A stretch of 64,000 nucleotides of DNA, taken from NCBI RefSeq assembly GCF_000661955.1, contig NZ_CP007597.1, positions 4,177,228 through 4,241,227 on the forward strand, given 5' to 3'. The translations under genes were made by a program, and so were the position numbers. Position 1 is the stretch's first letter. Every line of letters begins with the position of its first letter. This document shows positions 1 to 8,467 of this stretch, piece after piece. The stretch comes from Stenotrophomonas rhizophila (lineage in GTDB: Bacteria > Pseudomonadota > Gammaproteobacteria > Xanthomonadales > Xanthomonadaceae). Under the pieces are notes generated by a model. It did not search any database, was not told the DNA's origin, and worked only from the letters and a program-made list of their open reading frames with translations.

Positions 1-671
1 TCGTGGCTGACCGAGACGCTGCCGTCGCGGATGTCCACCGGCTCGGCCCGCAGGATCTTGCACTTGAGCGTGCCCGAGGGCAGATGCCCCCACTTGCCCC
101 GGCGCCACGCGGTGAAGGCATCCATCTTCTTGCGGAAGAAGTCGGTCTTGCGCAGCTTACCCAAGCCGGCAAAGGCGGCGCGGAAGGCCATCGCCGTCCA
201 CGACACGGTGGGCGGGCCACCGACCTTGACGCTGGTGGGAATGGCCACGTTCAAGCCGGTGGGCAGCGACATGGCGCGCAGCGGCTTCTTGGGCTTCTTC
301 ACCCGGAACGGGTTGATCATGCCGGCCAGGTTGCAGTCCAGCACGGGCATGGCCAGCCGCGAGAACGGCTCGCCATCGGCCGACACGGTGCGGCTGCCCA
401 TGAAAATCTCTTCGCCGTCGAACTGCGGGCCCATCGGCGCGGCCAGCGGCGGACCCCACACGCCCAGTGGAATGTGGATGTCCAGCCCGCCGGTGCCGGC
501 GGTGCCGCGGTGCACGCCGTTGACCTTGATGGTGGAGCCGATGAACGGGATGTAGTCGAACGGGTCCAGCACCAGGCCGATGTGCGGCGTGGGCAGCGGG
601 CACGGCGGCATCGCGTACATATGGATGTCGATGCCCAGCTGCGGATCGAAATGCTTGGCGGCAATGCTCAC
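1..671 (-). CDS. Rhs-family T6SS protein, PAAR-like N-terminus (partial, runs off left edge)
   Basis: The visible 223 residues are the N-terminal part of an Rhs-type protein. The segment around residues 30-115 has the pattern of the PAAR-like domain that caps VgrG spikes: GSTIKVNG, TAGTGG, IPLGVWGPP, then GSRTVSADGEPFSRLAMPVLDC. After it comes a basic proline-rich stretch (RVKKPKKP) and the start of the Rhs body. The start is a GTG at 671 (VSIAAKHFDP) with AGGAG about eight bases upstream. Its position last in a vgrG transcript suggests that it is the cargo, an Rhs polymorphic toxin delivered by the spike. The toxin domain and any immunity gene lie outside the window, so the activity cannot be read. 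Confidence 0.8.
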   Translation of the reverse strand, partial: MSIAAKHFDPQLGIDIHMYAMPPCPLPTPHIGLVLDPFDYIPFIGSTIKVNGVHRGTAGTGGLDIHIPLGVWGPPLAAPMGPQFDGEEIFMGSRTVSADGEPFSRLAMPVLDCNLAGMINPFRVKKPKKPLRAMSLPTGLNVAIPTSVKVGGPPTVSWTAMAFRAAFAGLGKLRKTDFFRKKMDAFTAWRRGKWGHLPSGTLKCKILRAEPVDIRDGSVSVSH

Positions 672-690
672 GGCAACACTCCTGTGTTGC

Positions 691-816
691 TTACAGCGCG
701 CGCAACAGGGCGCGCAGGAAGGCTTTGACTTCGTCGCGGTATTCCACGCCGAGCCACACCACGATGGCCATGCCAAGCAGCACGGCGACGGTCATGACCA
801 GAATGCGGGTATTCAT
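691..816 (-). CDS. 41-residue single-span membrane peptide in the T6SS cluster
   Basis: This short ORF reads MNTRILVMTVAVLLGMAIVV then WLGVEYRDEVKAFLRALLRAL. It has one hydrophobic segment (residues 5-24) and an amphipathic basic tail. Its ATG overlaps the TGA of the upstream adaptor-like gene in an ATGA junction at 813-816, which implies translational coupling. The Rhs GTG follows 19 bases after its stop. It is too short for most gene callers. It could be an accessory for cargo loading or simply a conserved leader; no family is recognised. The coupling and the clean hydrophobic profile support it being translated. Confidence 0.6.
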   Translation of the reverse strand: MNTRILVMTVAVLLGMAIVVWLGVEYRDEVKAFLRALLRAL

Positions 817-2435
817 GCGGCAACAACTCCAGGGGTGGCCGCAGGCGGTGCGACGTGGGCAAGGTCGGTACCGGCCAGCAGCGGGCCGGGGTCGGGCAGC
901 GGCTGCATGGCCGGCGGTTCGCTCCAGACCGGAATCTCGTGGTCGAGCGGGTGTTCGATGGTGGGCAGGCCGTTCCAGTGCGGGTCGAGGAACTCACGCC
1001 CCACCGCGACGATCTTGCGGAAGAACTCGTCGCCGCCCTGCACCAGCCGTTCGCGTTCCTGCTGGATGCGGTGGAAGGTCTGTTCCAGGCCCGCATGCAG
1101 CTGGGCGTCGATGACATCCAGCTGCACGCGGGTGGGCGTGGGGCCGAGCTTGGCGGCGGCCTCTTCGGCCTGCGCGTGCAGCGCGGTGGTCTGTTCGAGA
1201 TAGGCCGGGGCGGTGAGCTGGATCTTCTCGGCGCGGCGCAGGTCCTGCAGCTGCAGCAGGTCCCACAGTGCCTGCGGCAGGGTAGTGGCCTTGCGGTCCT
1301 GCGTGCTGAGGGGCTTGGCGATGCGGATGGCTTCCAGCAGCTGGGTACGCGCTTCCTCGCGCTTGCCGTGCTGGAGCAGGCAGTAGCCGGCCATGCGCTG
1401 GCCTTCCAGCTGGAACATCGGGTGCGGGATGCTGGCCGCCGAGGTGGACGCCTGCAGGTAGGTCTGGGCGGCGCGCTCGGGGTTCTTGGCGGTGAGCCAG
1501 CAGCCGGCTTCGCCGAACCAGCTCTGCATGACCAGCTCGGGCGCGGCAGCGTTGCCGGCGCTGCGGGCGGCATCGGCGGCGCTGCGCGCCTGGCGGTAGG
1601 CGGTGATGGCCTGGCCGTGGTCGCCGGCCTTGAGCCAGGCACCGGCCACCATCATCTGCACCACCGACGCCTGCTCCTGCCAGCCGTGGCGCTGGGCCAG
1701 CCCCAGCGCGCGCTCGGCGCGGGCCACCACCTGCTGCGGGCTGCCGCGCTCAAGCAGCAGCATCAGGTCGGCGAGCAGCTGGCGGTACAGCACTTCCGGG
1801 CCGGTGCCGCCGGACTGCGAGGCGGTGTCGCGGGCGATGGCAAACATGTCCACCGGCGCGTCGATGCGCGCGGCGACGCTGGCGTGGCGCTCCAGCAACG
1901 GCTGCCAGCGCGGGTCTTCCTCGGTGTCCACCAGCACCAGGCGCAGGCGGTCGCCGGGGGCGGCGGCCAGCGCCGCATCCACCCAGCGTTCAAAGCCGTC
2001 GCCGGGCACCATGCGCTCGGGTTCCAGCACGGCGGCCAGCAACCGCAGGTGGTTGCCGTGGTGCTCGGCGAAGCTGTCCAGTACCTGCACCACGCCGGCG
2101 GCGCTGTCGGGGTGCTCGGCATGCGGGCCGCGCCAGCCGAGCGTGATGCCCTGCCCGCGCAGTTCGTCCTGGCTGCCCAGGTAGCGCTCGAGCAGGGTCT
2201 GCTTGATCTGCCGGCTGTAGCGGAAGCCGAGCTCATAGGGCGTGTCCACGCCCAGGAAGTAGTCCGGCGTGTCGCGGCCCTGGTCGTGCCGCTGCATCTC
2301 GAAGAAGGCGGCCAGCAGGCGGCTGGCGTTGGCCGGCAGCCGCCAGACCAGCAGCCGCCGGCTGGGGTCGGCGGCGGCGGCAAGCCAGGCGTCGCTGAGG
2401 CGTTGGATGCCGCGCAGCATGGGGGTGTCGTGCAT
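813..2435 (-). CDS. VgrG-linked TPR-like protein, probable T6SS cargo adaptor
   Basis: The product is 540 residues with no signal peptide or membrane span. The first 180 residues are globular (RRLLVWRLPA, DTPYELGFRYSRQI). Residues about 200-410 form pairs of amphipathic helices of TPR type (AGAWLKAGDHGQAITAYRQA, GYCLLQHGKREEARTQLLEA), and the C-terminus is helical with a proline-rich tail. I chose the ATG at 2435 because GGAGGGA lies just upstream; an earlier in-frame ATG would start inside vgrG. It lies between vgrG (22-bp gap) and the Rhs gene, the usual place of adaptors that load a specific effector on VgrG. The family is not certain: it does not look like a classical DUF4123 protein. Confidence 0.7.
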   Translation of the reverse strand: MHDTPMLRGIQRLSDAWLAAAADPSRRLLVWRLPANASRLLAAFFEMQRHDQGRDTPDYFLGVDTPYELGFRYSRQIKQTLLERYLGSQDELRGQGITLGWRGPHAEHPDSAAGVVQVLDSFAEHHGNHLRLLAAVLEPERMVPGDGFERWVDAALAAAPGDRLRLVLVDTEEDPRWQPLLERHASVAARIDAPVDMFAIARDTASQSGGTGPEVLYRQLLADLMLLLERGSPQQVVARAERALGLAQRHGWQEQASVVQMMVAGAWLKAGDHGQAITAYRQARSAADAARSAGNAAAPELVMQSWFGEAGCWLTAKNPERAAQTYLQASTSAASIPHPMFQLEGQRMAGYCLLQHGKREEARTQLLEAIRIAKPLSTQDRKATTLPQALWDLLQLQDLRRAEKIQLTAPAYLEQTTALHAQAEEAAAKLGPTPTRVQLDVIDAQLHAGLEQTFHRIQQERERLVQGGDEFFRKIVAVGREFLDPHWNGLPTIEHPLDHEIPVWSEPPAMQPLPDPGPLLAGTDLAHVAPPAATPGVVAA

Positions 2436-2457
2436 GGGTGTCCCTCCGATGGACCGG

Positions 2458-4713
2458 TCAGCAGTTGAGCTTGATCTCGCTGCCGTTGACCGACACGCCA
2501 CCGCTGTTGATGACCACTTCCGAGCCGCCGGCGGAGATCTTGATCTCGCCGTCGGTGATCTCGATGAAGGCGCCGCCCACCGCCGCGGTGAGCTTGCTGG
2601 CCGAGCCCAGGGTCATGTCGCCGTTGGACAGCTGGCTGTGGGTGCCGCTGACTTCGTGCTCGAAAGTGCCGTCCACGCCCACGGTGCGCGCGCCGATGTT
2701 GGTGTCTTCCACCGCGCCCTGCACGCCGCGCTTGTCCAGCCCGGTGATGGTGGTCTCGCGGCCGGCCGAGTATTCCTGGGTGACCTTGCCGATCACCTGG
2801 CGCAGCGAGGTGGAGGTGACGGTTTCCTTCCAGGTGCCGGTGCGCTGGCTGGTGTAGTTGCCGGTGAGGGTGGTGCCGAAATCGCCGGTGATGGTTTCGG
2901 TGTAGCCGGCCGCGGCGATGGTTTTGGTCTGGCCGGACTGGTAGGCCTCGGTGACAGCGCCGGTGACGTTGGTGGTGCGGGTGCCGGTGACGCCCAGGGT
3001 GTCGGTGCCGGTGACGGTGATGCCGCGGTTGGCACCCACGCTGATGTCCTGGTTGGCGCCCACGCTCATGCTGTGGTTCACCGCCACCGCGGTGGACTTG
3101 TTGTTCTGGATGCTGGCGTTCTGGTCGTTGAGCACGGTGGTGACCATGTCGCGCTGGGCACGCATGTTGAGCAGCTCGCCACCGGCGGTGTCGTGCATGG
3201 TCATTTCGTTCCAGCCGGCGCCCTTGACCGTCTTGGACTTCAGGCCGCTCACTTCCAGGCCGAACGGCGGCATGTTCTCTTCATTGAAGACCCGGCCGGT
3301 GATGATCGGGCGGTCCGGGTCGCCGTCGAGGAAGTCCACCACCACTTCCTGGCCCACGCGCGGCGGCGATACCCCGCCCATGTCCGCGCCGGCCCACGGG
3401 CTGGCGCTGCGGATCCAGCAGGAGCTGTTCTCGGCGCCGTTGTCGCGGCGGTCTTCCTTGCGGTCCCAGTGGAACTGCACCTTCACCCGGCCGTACGCGT
3501 CGGCATGCAGTTCTTCGCCGGGCGGGCCCACCACGGTGGCGGTCTGCGGGCCGGGCATGCGCGGCCACGGGGTCTGCCGCAGCGGGCGGTAGGGAATCTT
3601 GCGGCGCAGCACCTCGGCCTCGATGGCGTGGCTGGGCGCTTCGGCGCTGGCGAAATCGCTGGCGAAGTTGTTGCGCCCTTCGCGCTGCAGGCGCACCACG
3701 AAGAACTGGCGGTCTTCGGCGCCACGGCCGATGAAGTCCGGCTGTTGTTCCAGGGTGAAGCAGCCGCCCGCCTGCAGCCCGGCGGCGTTGCCGGCGCATT
3801 CGAACAGCTTGGTGGGCCACGCGGTTTCTTCATTGCGCACCGCCGCCAGCGCCTCGCCAATGCGGCTGTCGGCGAAGCGGGCCGCACCGTCGTACCGGTA
3901 CTGGGTGAGTTCGGGCAGCACGCCGCGGGGCGCCTCGTTGCCCCGCACCACGCGCAAGGGCGTGCTGGGCTGCTTGAAGTCGAAACTGCTCAGCGCGTGC
4001 GCGCCCGGGCCCACGCGGCGGCGGGCACCCCAGCGGTGCAGGCCGGTCTGCTGCTGCACGCCCTGGTCGGCGCGGAAGTACACCGGCGCCGGTTCGCCCA
4101 GGGCCACGCTCAGGGTGGAGTCGTCGCTGAGCAGCAGGGTGTGGCCGTCTTCGTCGTGGCGGAAGCTGTAGTAGATGCCGGCGTCTTCAAGCAGGCGCGA
4201 GACGAAGGCGAAATCGGACTCGTTGTACTGCACGCAATAGGGCAGTTTGGGCAGCTTGCCGGTGTCCAGGTCGTAGTCGAAGCGGGCCAGGTCGGGGTAA
4301 TCGGCGAACACCGTTTCCACGATCTTCAGCACGTTCATGTCCTGGAAGATGCGGCAGTTGCTGGTGTAGTCCAGAAAGGCGAACCACGGCGCGATCTCGG
4401 CGCGGTAGGCACTGAACTGCGCCTCGCGGCCGGTGCTGGCGAATTCGCGCACGTAGCCGTGGACGCCATGGCCGCCGAACTCGTCGCCCAGGATCAGCCG
4501 CAGCGGCTGGCCCACCAGCTGTTTGAGCTCCAGCCGGGGTTGGATCGAGAGCAGCTCGACCTGGTAGGCGAAGGGATGGGACACGCGTTCGCTGCCGTCG
4601 AACCGCTTGACCAGGAAGGTCTGCGGGTCCAGCACGGTGTCGACACGGATGAGGCGGTGGTCCTGGTGCAGGCGGGTGAGCGCGTGACCGGCGGTGAGGG
4701 CTTCGGCATACAT
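2458..4713 (-). CDS. vgrG: Type VI secretion spike protein VgrG
   Basis: This 751-residue protein forms the trimeric needle tip of the T6SS. The N-terminal 400 residues match the gp27/gp5-like Rhs-Vgr module (HPFAYQVELLS, LVGQPLRLIL, LLEDAGIYYSFRHDEDGHTL, then the OB-fold region GEELHADAYGRVKVQFHWDR and WAGADMGGVSPPRVGQEVVV). The C-terminal 250 residues are a beta-helix of Val/Thr/Gly repeats (TVTGTDTLGVTGTRTTNVTG) ending in a DUF2345-like strand rich segment. There is no extra enzymatic extension. The ATG at 4713 (MYAEALTAGH) follows AAGGAACG; a longer reading 15 codons upstream lacks such a site. It heads the effector module that continues with an adaptor-like gene and an Rhs gene. Confidence 0.92.
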   Translation of the reverse strand: MYAEALTAGHALTRLHQDHRLIRVDTVLDPQTFLVKRFDGSERVSHPFAYQVELLSIQPRLELKQLVGQPLRLILGDEFGGHGVHGYVREFASTGREAQFSAYRAEIAPWFAFLDYTSNCRIFQDMNVLKIVETVFADYPDLARFDYDLDTGKLPKLPYCVQYNESDFAFVSRLLEDAGIYYSFRHDEDGHTLLLSDDSTLSVALGEPAPVYFRADQGVQQQTGLHRWGARRRVGPGAHALSSFDFKQPSTPLRVVRGNEAPRGVLPELTQYRYDGAARFADSRIGEALAAVRNEETAWPTKLFECAGNAAGLQAGGCFTLEQQPDFIGRGAEDRQFFVVRLQREGRNNFASDFASAEAPSHAIEAEVLRRKIPYRPLRQTPWPRMPGPQTATVVGPPGEELHADAYGRVKVQFHWDRKEDRRDNGAENSSCWIRSASPWAGADMGGVSPPRVGQEVVVDFLDGDPDRPIITGRVFNEENMPPFGLEVSGLKSKTVKGAGWNEMTMHDTAGGELLNMRAQRDMVTTVLNDQNASIQNNKSTAVAVNHSMSVGANQDISVGANRGITVTGTDTLGVTGTRTTNVTGAVTEAYQSGQTKTIAAAGYTETITGDFGTTLTGNYTSQRTGTWKETVTSTSLRQVIGKVTQEYSAGRETTITGLDKRGVQGAVEDTNIGARTVGVDGTFEHEVSGTHSQLSNGDMTLGSASKLTAAVGGAFIEITDGEIKISAGGSEVVINSGGVSVNGSEIKLNC

Positions 4714-4837
4714 CGGGCGTTCCTTCGTCCCATGACTTCGAGATCCCGACTCTGCCATTTCTGCATGACGTGCGCCAACATTCTGACGCGGGTATTGCGT
4801 AAACCCCTTCAGCTTTGTGCAAGCGAAGGTGGCCCAT

Positions 4838-4867
4838 CACGGCGCCCGCCCGCAGGCAGGCGCCGTG
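4838..4867 (-). terminator. Stem-loop downstream of the histone-like gene
   Basis: On the minus strand the sequence folds into a 13-bp stem (CACGGCGCCTGCC with GGCGGGCGCCGTG, one G-U pair) around a TGCG loop, nine bases after the stop of the histone-like gene. No T-run follows, so it may be a Rho-assisted terminator or an mRNA-stabilising hairpin. Confidence 0.5.
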
Positions 4868-4875
4868 GTCACGCC

Positions 4876-5841
4876 TTACTTGCGGGCGCGCTTGGCCGGG
4901 GCCTTGCGGGCCACGGGCTTGGCAGCACGCTTGGCCGGGGCGGCCTTGCGGGCAACGGCCTTCTTGGCAACGGCGGTCTTCTTGCCGACAGCCTTCTTGG
5001 CCACGGCGGTCTTCTTGGCGACGGCCTTCTTGGCCACGGCAGTCTTCTTGCCGACGGTCTTCCTGGCTACGGCGACCTTCTTGCCGACGCTCTTCTTGGC
5101 AACGGCGGTCTTCTTGCCGACCACCTTCTTGGCGGTGGCGGATTTCTTGGCCACAGCCTTCTTGGCCACGGCGACCTTCTTGCCGACGGTCTTCCTGGCA
5201 ACAGCCGTCTTCTTGCCGACGACCTTCTTGGCGGTGGCGGACTTCTTGGCCACAGCCTTCTTGGCCACGGCGACCTTCTTGCCGACGGTCTTCCTGGCCA
5301 CGGCGGTCTTCTTGCCGACGACCTTCTTGGCGGTCGCGGTCTTCTTGGCCACGGCCTTCTTGGCCACGGCAACCTTCTTGCCCACAACCTTCTTGGCGGC
5401 GGCGGTCTTCTTGGTCACGGCCTTCTTGGCGGTGGCGACCTTCTTGCCGGCAACCTTCTTGGCAGCCTTGGTGGTCTTGGTCACGGCCTTTTCAGCGGCG
5501 GCCTTCTTCTTGGCAACCTGCTTCTTCAGCGAGGCGGCTTCGGCCTTGGCGTTGCTCTTGGCCGTTTCCAGCTTCTTCTTGGCGGTGGCCAGGGTCTTGC
5601 CAACCGACTTGGCGGCCTTGTCGGCCTTCTTGGCGACGGTCTTCTCGGCCTTCTGCACGGCCTTCTTGACCTTGGCAACCTGGGTGGTGGCAGCCTTGCG
5701 TGCGCGCTTGACGGTCTTCTTCACCGACGCCACGGCATCTTCAGCGGCGGTAGCGATGGTCTCGCCCACGTTGCCGGCCACTTCTTTCACTTCGTCGACG
5801 CCCTGCGACAGGGTCGCGGTCACACCATTACCGTTGCTCAT
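4876..5841 (-). CDS. Histone H1-like Lys/Ala repeat protein (AlgP-type)
   Basis: The protein has 321 residues. The first 90 are moderately acidic to mixed (MSNGNGVTATLSQGVDEVKE), and from about residue 95 on it is built almost only of Lys, Ala, Val, Thr and Gly in 11-residue units of the form xAVAKKxVGKK. Three such units make a 33-residue block that is repeated. The composition is that of eukaryotic H1 tails and of the bacterial AlgP/Hc1-type DNA-binding proteins, so a nucleoid-associated, chromatin-compacting role is inferred. The start at 5841 has a perfect AGGAGG six bases upstream. Repeat number is expected to vary between strains through slippage. Confidence 0.85.
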   Translation of the reverse strand: MSNGNGVTATLSQGVDEVKEVAGNVGETIATAAEDAVASVKKTVKRARKAATTQVAKVKKAVQKAEKTVAKKADKAAKSVGKTLATAKKKLETAKSNAKAEAASLKKQVAKKKAAAEKAVTKTTKAAKKVAGKKVATAKKAVTKKTAAAKKVVGKKVAVAKKAVAKKTATAKKVVGKKTAVARKTVGKKVAVAKKAVAKKSATAKKVVGKKTAVARKTVGKKVAVAKKAVAKKSATAKKVVGKKTAVAKKSVGKKVAVARKTVGKKTAVAKKAVAKKTAVAKKAVGKKTAVAKKAVARKAAPAKRAAKPVARKAPAKRARK

Positions 5842-6555
5842 GATTGCCTCCTAAGGGGCCTGGTCAGTTAAATCGCTGGCGATGCTATACCGGCGCGGTC
5901 CATCGTGGAACGGTCTTGTCGCAGCCTGTGAGCCGCACCTGTGCTTGGCGGGACGACGCCAGCGCTGCCCGGCAAACCAGGCGTTGGCAGCAAACCCCTT
6001 TAAAACAGCTTCCGTGCACGGCACGTGCGTTGCCGTGCCGGTCGTTCCTGCGCGCGTCGAGCGGTAGTGACGCGATGTGCAATTGGCTGTCGTACGCGTT
6101 CGGTTGGTTGGCTTTTACTGCACAACTGCGCTGCCTTCGGGCTCGAAAAGGCCGGCGGTGTTGGCCCGATCAACCCGCCGGGGCATGCGGCAGAGGGCGG
6201 GGGTCGGGGTTGAAAACGGGGTCATGCAGCGGGCCCATCCTGGTCGCAGACATGACGTCACCGATGACCTGCATCAGCGGCATGGACAGCGACAGGGGAC
6301 AGCGGGGTGCGTGCCACCGATGGTTGGTCGACGGCGGCATCGCGCGCTTGGCCGACCCCGCCGCCGGCGCGCAGCCGACCGCTGCACGGCGGCCTTCAAC
6401 GACACCAAAGCGGATGGCGCGGGGGCGTCGCCCGCCGCGCGGCGGGCCGGATTTCATTCGCGGTTTAGGCGCAGGCAGCCACACTCATTCAGCTTGCTTT
6501 ACCTTATAGAGGCTTCTGCCTCCCACGCCGCTCTTCGTTACGGAACCGACGGACC
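5842..6555. other. 714-bp intergenic region, no convincing gene
   Basis: Divergent upstream region of the histone-like gene and the Do-type protease. Small ORFs on both strands lack ribosome sites and show compositional bias typical of antisense readings in GC-rich DNA. A perfect 18-bp palindrome (GCCCGCCGCGCGGCGGGC) lies near 6430-6447. The stretch 6480-6520 is more AT-rich (TTGCTTTACCTTATAG) and is a plausible promoter for the protease gene. Confidence 0.5.
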
Positions 6556-7983
6556 ATGCGACCGCTCCCCACCCTGCTCACGCTCGCCCTTGCCGCCGCC
6601 TTCGGTGGCTTTGTCGCTTCGGCGATCAACGTGCACCTGGACAACCGTGCCGAAGCAGCGCCGGCGTCGCTGGTCATTCCGGCCACGGCGGCATTGCCGG
6701 CCTCGGTGGCCGGGCAGCCGGTGCCGTCGCTGGCGCCGATGCTGGAACGGGCCATGCCCGCGGTGGTCAGCGTCAACACCAAGCAGGTGGTGCGGGTACG
6801 CAACCCGTACTTCAACGACCCGTTCTTCCGCCGGCTGTTCCCGGAAGTGCCGCAGGAACGCATCAACGAATCGCTGGGCTCGGGCGTCATCATCGACGCC
6901 AGCGCCGGGCTGGTGCTGACCAACCACCACGTCATCGACAACGCCGACGCCGTGCAGGTGACGCTGGCCGACGGGCGCACGGTCAAGGCCGAGTTCATCG
7001 GCTCGGACCGCGACACCGACATCGCGTTGATCCGCATTCCCGCCGACAAGCTCACCGCCCTGCCGCTGGGCAACAGCGACCAGCTGCGCGTGGGCGACTT
7101 CGTGGTGGCCATCGGCAACCCGTTCGGTTTCAGCCAGACCGTCACCTCCGGCATCGTGTCGGCGGTGGGCCGCAGCGGCATCCGCGGGCTGGGCTACCAG
7201 AACTTCATCCAGACCGACGCGTCGATCAACCCGGGCAACTCCGGCGGTGCGCTGGTCAACCTGCAGGGCCAGCTGGTGGGCATCAATACCGCCAGCTTCA
7301 ATCCGCAGGGCAGCATGGCCGGCAACATCGGCCTGGGCCTGGCCATTCCGTCCAACCTGGCGCGCGACGTGGTCGACCAGCTGGTCAAGCATGGTGTGGT
7401 GGTGCGCGGCACGCTGGGCGTGGAAGCGCAGAACCTGACCCAGCAGATCGCCCAGGGCCTGGGCTTGAACGAAGCGCGCGGCGCGCTGGTGACGCGGGTG
7501 CTGGCCGGCTCCGGCGCGGCCGCCGCCGGGCTGCGTCCGGGCGATGTGGTGGTGTCGGCCAACGGCCAGCGCGTGGACAGCGCGCAGGCGCTGCACAACA
7601 TGGAAGGGCTGGCGCCGGTGGGCAGCACGCTCACCCTGGACATCCGCCGCGACGGCAAGGCGCAGCAGCTCAAGGCCACGCTGAAGGAACAGGCGCGCGC
7701 GGTCAGCGGCGACACGCTGGACCCGCGCCTGGCCGGTGCCACCTTCGTCGACCTGCCCGAGTCGCTGCGTCAGGCTGGCATCAGCGGGGTGCAGGTCAGC
7801 GAGGTCAAGCGCGGCAGCCGCGCGGCCAGCTCGGGCCTTGCCGCCGGCGATGTGATCACCGAAACCACGGCCGGCGAGTTCGCCGACCTGGCCAGCTGGC
7901 GGGCCAATTTCCAGCAGCGCCCGCCGCAGCTGGTGCTGCGCATCGTGCGCGGCAACACGCCGGGCGTGCTGGTGATGCGATGA
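6556..7983 (+). CDS. degP: Do-family periplasmic serine endoprotease (DegP/DegQ/MucD type)
   Basis: A 475-residue trypsin-like protease with two PDZ domains. An N-terminal hydrophobic segment (residues 5-24) exports or anchors it in the periplasm. The triad is visible: His125 in TNHHVID, Asp155 in DTDIALI and Ser229 in NPGNSGGAL. PDZ1 spans roughly 285-375 (GALVTRVLAGSGAAAAGLRPGD) and PDZ2 390-470 (GVQVSEVKRGSRAASSGLAAGD). The role is degradation and chaperoning of misfolded envelope proteins. The gene stands alone, with no rseA/mucA-type genes next to it. DegP and DegQ cannot be told apart from sequence reading alone, so the symbol is tentative. Confidence 0.9.
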   Translation: MRPLPTLLTLALAAAFGGFVASAINVHLDNRAEAAPASLVIPATAALPASVAGQPVPSLAPMLERAMPAVVSVNTKQVVRVRNPYFNDPFFRRLFPEVPQERINESLGSGVIIDASAGLVLTNHHVIDNADAVQVTLADGRTVKAEFIGSDRDTDIALIRIPADKLTALPLGNSDQLRVGDFVVAIGNPFGFSQTVTSGIVSAVGRSGIRGLGYQNFIQTDASINPGNSGGALVNLQGQLVGINTASFNPQGSMAGNIGLGLAIPSNLARDVVDQLVKHGVVVRGTLGVEAQNLTQQIAQGLGLNEARGALVTRVLAGSGAAAAGLRPGDVVVSANGQRVDSAQALHNMEGLAPVGSTLTLDIRRDGKAQQLKATLKEQARAVSGDTLDPRLAGATFVDLPESLRQAGISGVQVSEVKRGSRAASSGLAAGDVITETTAGEFADLASWRANFQQRPPQLVLRIVRGNTPGVLVMR

Positions 7984-8095
7984 ACGGGTCAGCAAGCCCT
8001 AACGCCCCTTACACCCCGCCGATGCTATTACCTTGTGTTCGTTACCGCAGGTCTGCTGCGGTCACCTTCCCCATCGCACATAACGGAGAGTCACG

Positions 8096-8461
8096 ATGAG
8101 CCCCACCAATACCGAGAACCTGAAGGAACACCTGGGCGAAGCCGGTTCGCACCTGAAGTCGGCGGCCACCGCCGCGGGCGGCGCGATCAAGGGCGCCACC
8201 GGTGCCGCTGGCGACGAACTGCGTATCGGCAAGGCCAACGTCAAGGCCGAGCTGTCCGACACCGCGCTGTCGGGCCTGGCTGCCGCCGAGTTCGGTGGTG
8301 CCGCCGCCAAGGAACAGGTGGATGCCCTGATGGACAAGGGCAAGGACCTGGTGGACAGCGCCGCCGAGCTCATCCGCGAGCGTCCGCTGGCGTCCTTCGG
8401 CGTGGCCTTTGCCGCCGGTTGGATCATCGCCAAGCTGGCCCGCAGCGGCGGCGACAAGTAA
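8096..8461 (+). CDS. YqjD/ElaB-like (DUF883) membrane-anchored stress protein
   Basis: 121 residues. The N-terminal part is an Ala-rich amphipathic helix (residues 1-55), followed by a coiled segment with KEQVDALMDKGKDLVDSAAE, and it ends in RERPLASFGVAFAAGWIIAK, the typical C-terminal single span with a glycine zipper of YqjD/ElaB proteins. Family members sit in the inner membrane and bind ribosomes in stationary phase. CGGAGAG precedes the ATG. It is the first gene of a three-gene operon with a YqjE-like gene six bases downstream. Confidence 0.8.
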   Translation: MSPTNTENLKEHLGEAGSHLKSAATAAGGAIKGATGAAGDELRIGKANVKAELSDTALSGLAAAEFGGAAAKEQVDALMDKGKDLVDSAAELIRERPLASFGVAFAAGWIIAKLARSGGDK

Positions 8462-8467
8462 TCCGGC

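Noticed and set aside
2269..5871. Very long plus-strand open frame of about 1200 codons
   Set aside because: It is antisense to vgrG and the Lys/Ala repeat gene; its Gly/Leu/His-rich product mirrors the codon bias of the opposite strand.
6170..6484. 104-codon minus-strand ORF in the gap before the protease gene
   Set aside because: No ribosome site, Pro/Arg-rich composition and no recognisable motif; kept only as an intergenic note.
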